Assembly: GCA_950071875.1 (NCBI GenBank)
Contig: CATMNW010000049.1
Span: 1-11,201, forward strand
Direction of reading: 5' to 3'
Source of the DNA: an uncultured Erythrobacteraceae bacterium
Lineage (GTDB): Bacteria; Pseudomonadota; Alphaproteobacteria; Sphingomonadales; Sphingomonadaceae
DNA length: 11,201 bases
Numbering within the stretch: the stretch's first letter is position 1; each line of letters starts with the position of its first letter. Of this stretch, positions 7,395 to 11,201 are shown in pieces. The notes under the pieces are model-generated. The model was not told where the DNA came from. It saw only the letters and a program-made list of their open reading frames with translations, and did no database searches. Made by a program: the position numbers and the translations under genes.

Positions 7395-7422
7395 TTGTCG
7401 GTTTGTAATTCTTCCCTATCTA
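7395..7422 (+). promoter_or_regulatory. Candidate sigma-70-type promoter for timA-mltA-smr
   Basis: TTGTCG (7395-7400) and TATCTA (7417-7422) are separated by 16 bp and resemble -35 and -10 elements. They would start transcription near 7429, giving a leader of about 65 nt before the GTG at 7494. This lies in the 253-bp gap between divergent secB and timA. I found no equally good pair on the secB side. Prediction by eye only. Confidence 0.4.
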
Positions 7423-7447
7423 GGGCAGGACAAATGTAGGAATGCCC

Positions 7448-7464
7448 CGGGCGCAGGACGCCCG
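7448..7464 (+). other. GC-rich hairpin in the timA leader
   Basis: CGGGCG (7448-7453) pairs perfectly with CGCCCG (7459-7464) around the 5-nt loop CAGGA. It would lie about 20 nt into the predicted leader and 29 nt before the GTG start of timA. No T run follows, so it is not a terminator. It might affect mRNA stability or translation, or be chance in GC-rich DNA. Confidence 0.3.
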
Positions 7465-7493
7465 CAGTACAAGCTGGGAAGCAGGTTATTTAC

Positions 7494-8147
7494 GTGATCA
7501 CCGAGATCGTCATCCTTGCCATGATCGCCGCCTTTTTGGGGCTGCGCCTCTATTCGGTGCTCGGGCGCAGGTCCGAGCACGAAGAAGAAGTGATTCCGCA
7601 CCGTTTCGAACGCAGCGATGCGCCGGCCCAGCAAGAGGCCCAGCCGCGCGCTGCGGCCCAACCCGTTGCGCTTCGTTCGGGCGACAATCGCGCTCCCGCC
7701 AATGAAGCGGGCATCCGTGCGATCGCTTCGGCCGATCAGGGTTTCGACCTTCTCGCTTTCCTCGAAGGCGCGAAGGGGGCGTATGCCATGGTCCTCGAAT
7801 CCTTCTGGAAGGGCGACAAGGAAACCCTGCGCGAACTGACGGACGACGATGTCTACGAAAGCTTTGCCGGTGCGATCGACGCGCGCGAAGCGGCGGGCGA
7901 GACTTTGGACAATCGGCTGATCCGCATAGAAGACGCCACCGTACGTTCTGCCGAACTCGACGGCCGGACGGCACGTATCGCGGTGCTGTTCGTGGCGGAT
8001 ATCGCCGCTGTCACGCGCGACGCTGACGGTAACGTGGTCGCCGGTTCGCTGGACGATGCGATCGAAAGCCGCGATGTCTGGACGTTCACCCGCAATGTCG
8101 GCTCGACCGACCCGAACTGGATTCTCGACGAAACCGACGAAGGCTGA
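7494..8147 (+). CDS. timA: Tim44/TimA-family membrane-anchored protein
   Basis: The 217-residue product has the layout of alphaproteobacterial Tim44-like (TimA) proteins. One N-terminal membrane helix (2-24) precedes a charged, Ala/Pro/Gln-rich linker (25-72). The C-terminal Tim44-like domain (about 73-214) contains FDLLAFLEGAKGAYAMVLESF, the WKGDKETLRELTDDDVYESF segment and a closing WTFTRNVGSTDPNWIL block. Mitochondrial Tim44 tethers the import motor; the bacterial relatives sit at the inner membrane, and their role is not settled. I chose the GTG at 7494 because AGGTT lies about 8 nt upstream and the membrane helix begins immediately; no ATG precedes it in a sensible position. It is first in a + strand cluster, 37 nt before mltA, and divergent from secB. 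The family call is secure, the function less so. Confidence 0.9.
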   Translation: MITEIVILAMIAAFLGLRLYSVLGRRSEHEEEVIPHRFERSDAPAQQEAQPRAAAQPVALRSGDNRAPANEAGIRAIASADQGFDLLAFLEGAKGAYAMVLESFWKGDKETLRELTDDDVYESFAGAIDAREAAGETLDNRLIRIEDATVRSAELDGRTARIAVLFVADIAAVTRDADGNVVAGSLDDAIESRDVWTFTRNVGSTDPNWILDETDEG

Positions 8148-8184
8148 GATCCCGCTGACCCATCTCCAGTCCACAAGAGGGTGG

Positions 8185-9381
8185 ATGATGCGCACATTGA
8201 TTTTGATTGTCGGAACGATCGCGCTCGCCGCCTGCGTTCGCGTAGTTCCGGAAGGCCAGCCCACGCGGACGCCCAATCCTCCGGAGATCCCCGCCGCAGG
8301 TGCAACGACTGCCGGCCTCGCGCAGGCTTCGGCTGGCCCTGCCGTCGAAAGCCTTGCCATCGGTAGTCCGGACGCCGGAACCGCTCTTGCCTCCTTTGCC
8401 GAATCCTGCCCCAAGATCATCGGTCGCGAAGACAGGAGCGGCCTGACGAACGGTGAAGACTGGCGACCGGCCTGCGAAGCTGCAGCCAATTGGCCGAACT
8501 CTGACGCAAGGCGTTTCTTCACCAGCTATTTCGAAACCTTGCGGGTCGGCGACGGTGCAGCCTTCGCGACCGGTTATTTCGAGCCGGAAATACGCGGCAG
8601 CAGGGTGCGGGCACCCGGGTACGATGTTCCGGTATATGCAATGCCGTCCGAACTTGTGCGCGCATGGCCGGCCGATATGCCGCAAGCCGAGCGTACCGGC
8701 CGCCCGCCGCTTGGCCGCTATGATGCCAAAGGCGATTTCGTGCTCTTCTACGAGCGTGCCGAAATCGAGCAGGGTGCGCTGGCGAACCGAGGGCTGGAGA
8801 TCGCATGGGCTGCCGACCCGGTGGAGTTCTTCTTTCTCCAGATCCAGGGTTCGGGGCTGCTGCGCCTGCAGGACGGGTCGTTGATGCGCATCGGTTACGC
8901 GGGCCAGAACGGCCGCGAGTATGTCGGCATCGGGCGAGTCATGCGTGAACGCGGTCTGATCGGTGACGGCACGCCCTATGCTACCTCGATGCAGGGCATC
9001 ATGGGGTATATTCGCGACAATCCGGCCGTTGGCGCAGAGATCATGCGGTTGAACAAGAGCTGGATCTTCTTTCGCGAACTCGACACCGACGGTCCGCTCG
9101 GATCGCTGGGCGTCCCTGTGCGGCGCGAAGCCTCGGTTGCGGTCGATCCCGACTTCGTCCCGTATGGTGCGCCGGTCTTCCTCGACATGGAGCATGACGT
9201 CGCGGATGGCCTGTGGATCGCACAGGATACGGGTGGTGCGATCAAGGGTGCGAACCGTTTCGATACCTTCTGGGGCAATGGCGCGGACGCGAGAGAAATC
9301 GCCGGCGGAATGAGTTCGCGCGGGCAAGCGGTCGTGCTGGTACCGCGCGGCACGGTTCAGCGCCTCGAATCAAGGCAGTGA
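8185..9381 (+). CDS. mltA: Membrane-bound lytic murein transglycosylase A (MltA) lipoprotein
   Basis: MltA cleaves the MurNAc-GlcNAc bonds of peptidoglycan to form 1,6-anhydro ends, acting from a lipid anchor at the periplasmic side of a membrane. The 398-residue product begins with a signal sequence ending in lipobox LAAC (lipidated Cys17). A Pro/Ala-rich linker (about 22-60) precedes the catalytic region. Family blocks are ATGYFEPEI (128-136), PPLGRYD (174-180), FFLQIQGSG (216-224), NKSWIFF (290-296) and SVAVDP (317-322). The 3D signature QDTGGAIKG...D...D carries Asp348, Asp360 and Asp368. The frame is open upstream to 8056 inside timA, but AGAGGG just before 8185/8188 and the signal peptide support the double ATG there; 8188 is equally possible. 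It ends in a GTGA overlap with the Smr gene. Identification is firm. Confidence 0.95.
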   Translation: MMRTLILIVGTIALAACVRVVPEGQPTRTPNPPEIPAAGATTAGLAQASAGPAVESLAIGSPDAGTALASFAESCPKIIGREDRSGLTNGEDWRPACEAAANWPNSDARRFFTSYFETLRVGDGAAFATGYFEPEIRGSRVRAPGYDVPVYAMPSELVRAWPADMPQAERTGRPPLGRYDAKGDFVLFYERAEIEQGALANRGLEIAWAADPVEFFFLQIQGSGLLRLQDGSLMRIGYAGQNGREYVGIGRVMRERGLIGDGTPYATSMQGIMGYIRDNPAVGAEIMRLNKSWIFFRELDTDGPLGSLGVPVRREASVAVDPDFVPYGAPVFLDMEHDVADGLWIAQDTGGAIKGANRFDTFWGNGADAREIAGGMSSRGQAVVLVPRGTVQRLESRQ

Positions 9382-9935
9382 GTTTCCCGCGGGGACTGTC
9401 GGATGAAGAAGCCGCCGCGTGGGAAACCCTCGCGGCGACGGTCGAACCGCTGCACCCGCTAAAGCCCCTGCAGCCCCGGCCACCACACAAGGCCCCGCCC
9501 CCCGCACCCAGGCCTGCCCCTCGCAAAAACAAGCCTGCCCCGCGTAATGTGAAAGCTCCCCCGGCTCCGGCACCTGTCGCGCTGCAGGACCGGGGGCTGG
9601 ATTCGCATTGGGATCGCCGGCTGAAGGGTGGGACGCTGCAACCCGAACTCACGCTCGACCTGCATGAGCATAATCTGGATGCTGCCTATGACCGCCTGAT
9701 GAGCGGAGTTTCGCAGGCTCGCGCAATGGGGGTGCGCACCATCCTGCTTATCACGGGGAAGCCGCGACCCGTGGCCTCTGCCGACCGGGGGTCACGGCGC
9801 GGGGCCATCCGTGCCAAGGTCTTGGACTGGTTGGCCGCATCCAGCCATCACTCCGCCATTGCTGCTGTACGCCGGGCGCACCAGCGCCACGGCGGCGACG
9901 GAGCGCTATACATCGTCCTGAGGCGCGAACGCTGA
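9378..9935 (+). CDS. smrA: Smr-domain protein
   Basis: A 185-residue protein with a C-terminal Smr (small MutS-related) domain, a fold linked in other proteins to nucleic-acid binding or nicking. Its cellular role here is unknown. Residues 1-25 form a short acidic helix-like start (SDEEAAAWETLA), and 26-66 are rich in Pro, Ala and Lys and probably disordered. The Smr domain spans about 90-183, with LTLDLHEHN (91-99), TILLITGK (121-128) and HGGDGALYIVLRR (171-183). The LDLHG core reads LDLHE, and the TGKG loop reads TGKP. I chose the GTG at 9378, which overlaps the mltA stop in GTGA; an AAGG lies 2 nt upstream. The frame is open upstream to 9213 inside mltA, but that part reads as antiparallel mltA codon noise. 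The gene ends before the terminator at 9981. The symbol smrA is by family and position. Confidence 0.85.
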   Translation: MSFPRGLSDEEAAAWETLAATVEPLHPLKPLQPRPPHKAPPPAPRPAPRKNKPAPRNVKAPPAPAPVALQDRGLDSHWDRRLKGGTLQPELTLDLHEHNLDAAYDRLMSGVSQARAMGVRTILLITGKPRPVASADRGSRRGAIRAKVLDWLAASSHHSAIAAVRRAHQRHGGDGALYIVLRRER

Positions 9936-9980
9936 CCACGGTGCATTGCTGACATCGTTGGTATGCAACCGGACGCGACA

Positions 9981-10016
9981 GGGGCGACGATGTGAGAAAC
10001 ATCGCCGCCCCTTTTT
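9981..10016 (+). terminator. Rho-independent terminator of timA-mltA-smr
   Basis: Arms 9981-9993 and 9999-10011 form a 13-position stem, GGGGCG-A-CGATGT against ACATCG-C-CGCCCC, with one A/C mismatch and a 5-nt loop GAGAA. Five T (10012-10016) follow directly. It lies 45 nt after the Smr gene stop on the + strand. No T run exists on the other side, so it should not stop the leftward catalase transcript efficiently. Confidence 0.9.
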
Positions 10017-10048
10017 GTTCTGTCATGGGCAATCTGCAGGCTCGTGCC

Positions 10049-11201
10049 TTATTCGGCCGGTTCCGCCTCGCGCGCTTTCTGGTCGACTGCCTGCGGGCCC
10101 ATCGTCGCCTTGTCCGTGGTCGACTTGGCCGAACCGAGGCCCGGCGCATCGGATGTGCCGCCGATCTTGTCACGGACCATTTCTTCGATCCGCTGGCCGA
10201 TGTCGCTATCGACATTCTTCCAGTATTCGAAGGCGCGCAACAGGATCGTCTCGCTCACCCCATCGGCAAGGTGCCCTGCCACGTTCGACACGAAGCGGTC
10301 CCGCTGGGCGTCATCCATGACGTCGCGCACGAGAACGCCCGCCTGGCTCCAGTCGTCATCTTCCTCGCGTAGGGTATACGCCTGGCGGACCATGTCGCCA
10401 TCGGCTTGCCACGTTGCTTCACCGCCGGTTTCTGGCTGCGCTGCGGCGCCGCCATAGGAATTGGGCGCATAGACCGGATCGACGGCATTCTTCACCCGCA
10501 TCGCACCGGCACGCGAATAGGAATTGACCTCTTCGGCATTCTTCGGGGCATTGACCGGGATCTGCTTGTAATTGACCCCGAGGCGATGCCGGTGTGCATC
10601 GGCATAGGAAAAGCCGCGCGCGAGCAGCATCTTGTCCGGGCTCAGGCCGATGCCCGGCACCATATTGTTGGGTTCGAAAGCGAGTTGCTCGATTTGCGTA
10701 TCCCAATCGACCGGATTTTCGTTGAGAACCAGCTTTCCGACCTCAATCAACGGGTAATCGGCGTGCGGCCATGTCTTGGTGAGATCGAACGGGTTGATGC
10801 GATAGGTCTTGGCATCCTCGTAAGGCATGATCTGCCATTTCAGCGTCCAGCTGGGATAGTTGCCCTCGTGGATCGCGTCGAACAGGTCGCGGCGGTGATA
10901 GTCGCTGTCGTCGCCCGCCTTCTTGACTGCCTCGTCCTGCGTCAGGTGTGCATTGCCGCTCTCGTCGCCCACGTCGGTATGGAAGTGGAACTTGACCCAG
11001 AATTTTTCGCCCTCTTCGTTGATGAGCATGTAGGTGTGGCTGCCGTAGCCGTTCATTTCGCGCCAGTTCTTCGGCACACCGCGATCGCCCATCAGGTAAG
11101 TGACCTGGTGTGCGCTTTCGGGCGAGAGGGTCCAGAAATCCCACATCATGTCATGGTCGCGCAGGCCATTGTCGGCGCGGCGCTTCTGGCTGCGGATGAA
11201 A
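10049..11201 (-). CDS. kat: Haem catalase, C-terminal part (cut at window edge)
   Basis: Catalase converts hydrogen peroxide to water and oxygen. About 383 C-terminal residues are visible, ending at TAA 10049-10051. The frame runs on through the right edge, reading FIRSQKR, then LRDHDMMWDFWTLSPES, a classic catalase block. Further blocks are YLMGDRGVPKNWREMNGYGSH, the LAFEPNNMVPGIGLSPDKM region and the proximal haem-ligand motif RGFSYADAHRHRLG, whose Tyr binds haem iron. The last 35 or so residues (after MVRDKIGG) form a polar tail typical of variable catalase ends. The distal catalytic His and Asn precede the visible part and cannot be checked. The length suggests a small-subunit, monofunctional catalase. 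An internal ATG pair at 11149 is not the start, because family sequence continues upstream of it. It converges on the Smr cluster. Confidence 0.95.
   Translation of the reverse strand, partial: FIRSQKRRADNGLRDHDMMWDFWTLSPESAHQVTYLMGDRGVPKNWREMNGYGSHTYMLINEEGEKFWVKFHFHTDVGDESGNAHLTQDEAVKKAGDDSDYHRRDLFDAIHEGNYPSWTLKWQIMPYEDAKTYRINPFDLTKTWPHADYPLIEVGKLVLNENPVDWDTQIEQLAFEPNNMVPGIGLSPDKMLLARGFSYADAHRHRLGVNYKQIPVNAPKNAEEVNSYSRAGAMRVKNAVDPVYAPNSYGGAAAQPETGGEATWQADGDMVRQAYTLREEDDDWSQAGVLVRDVMDDAQRDRFVSNVAGHLADGVSETILLRAFEYWKNVDSDIGQRIEEMVRDKIGGTSDAPGLGSAKSTTDKATMGPQAVDQKAREAEPAE

Noticed and set aside
7416..8522. A 368-codon open frame on the - strand across timA and the start of mltA
   Set aside because: It crosses two + strand genes and the predicted promoter of timA, and its product is basic and motif-free.
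8086..9327. A 413-codon open frame on the - strand across mltA
   Set aside because: mltA on the + strand is unambiguous. The antisense product shows no domain, signal peptide or ribosome site worth naming.
1..11201. Mobile elements, CRISPR repeats, tRNA or rRNA genes, or a defence or biosynthetic island
   Set aside because: No transposase or integrase genes, direct-repeat arrays or structural RNA signatures were seen. Codon use looks even throughout, and nearly every gene is a known housekeeping family.

Overview
The window looks like ordinary chromosome from an alphaproteobacterium, most likely a sphingomonad of the Erythrobacteraceae type. The grounds are the GC-rich codon use, the protein sequences, and the neighbourhood secB | timA (Tim44-like) - mltA - smr, an arrangement I associate with alphaproteobacteria. 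No database search was possible, so this placement is inference. I see no rRNA, tRNA, CRISPR array, insertion sequence or phage gene.

Layout from left to right. (1) Positions 2-776 hold two small membrane-protein genes of unknown function facing each other, with 3' ends that overlap by 44 bp; the first is cut by the window edge. (2) Positions 962-3131 hold coaBC and dut on the + strand with overlapping reading frames. They encode coenzyme A synthesis and dUTP removal and end at a strong hairpin (3145-3175) that serves both strands. CoaBC carries an unusually long acidic linker between its two enzyme domains. (3) Positions 3205-7240 hold a - strand series read right to left: secB, murJ, trpS, then a DUF4136-type lipoprotein gene. 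secB, murJ and trpS are tightly spaced and are probably cotranscribed. (4) Positions 7494-9935 hold a + strand cluster, divergent from secB: timA, mltA and an Smr-domain gene, closed by a clear rho-independent terminator (9981-10016). (5) Positions 10049-11201 hold the C-terminal part of a haem catalase on the - strand; its start and catalytic distal residues lie beyond the right edge.

Functionally, the middle of the window is a cell-envelope neighbourhood: SecB delivers preproteins to Sec, MurJ flips lipid II, MltA cleaves peptidoglycan, and the Tim44-like protein is anchored at the inner membrane. The flanks are housekeeping metabolism (CoaBC, Dut, TrpS) and oxidative-stress defence (catalase). 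I found no convincing undescribed system. The points most worth a second look are the CoaBC linker, the Tyr/Arg-rich block in the DUF4136 lipoprotein, the inverted repeat upstream of coaBC, the overlapping convergent genes at the left edge, and the altered motifs of the Smr protein.
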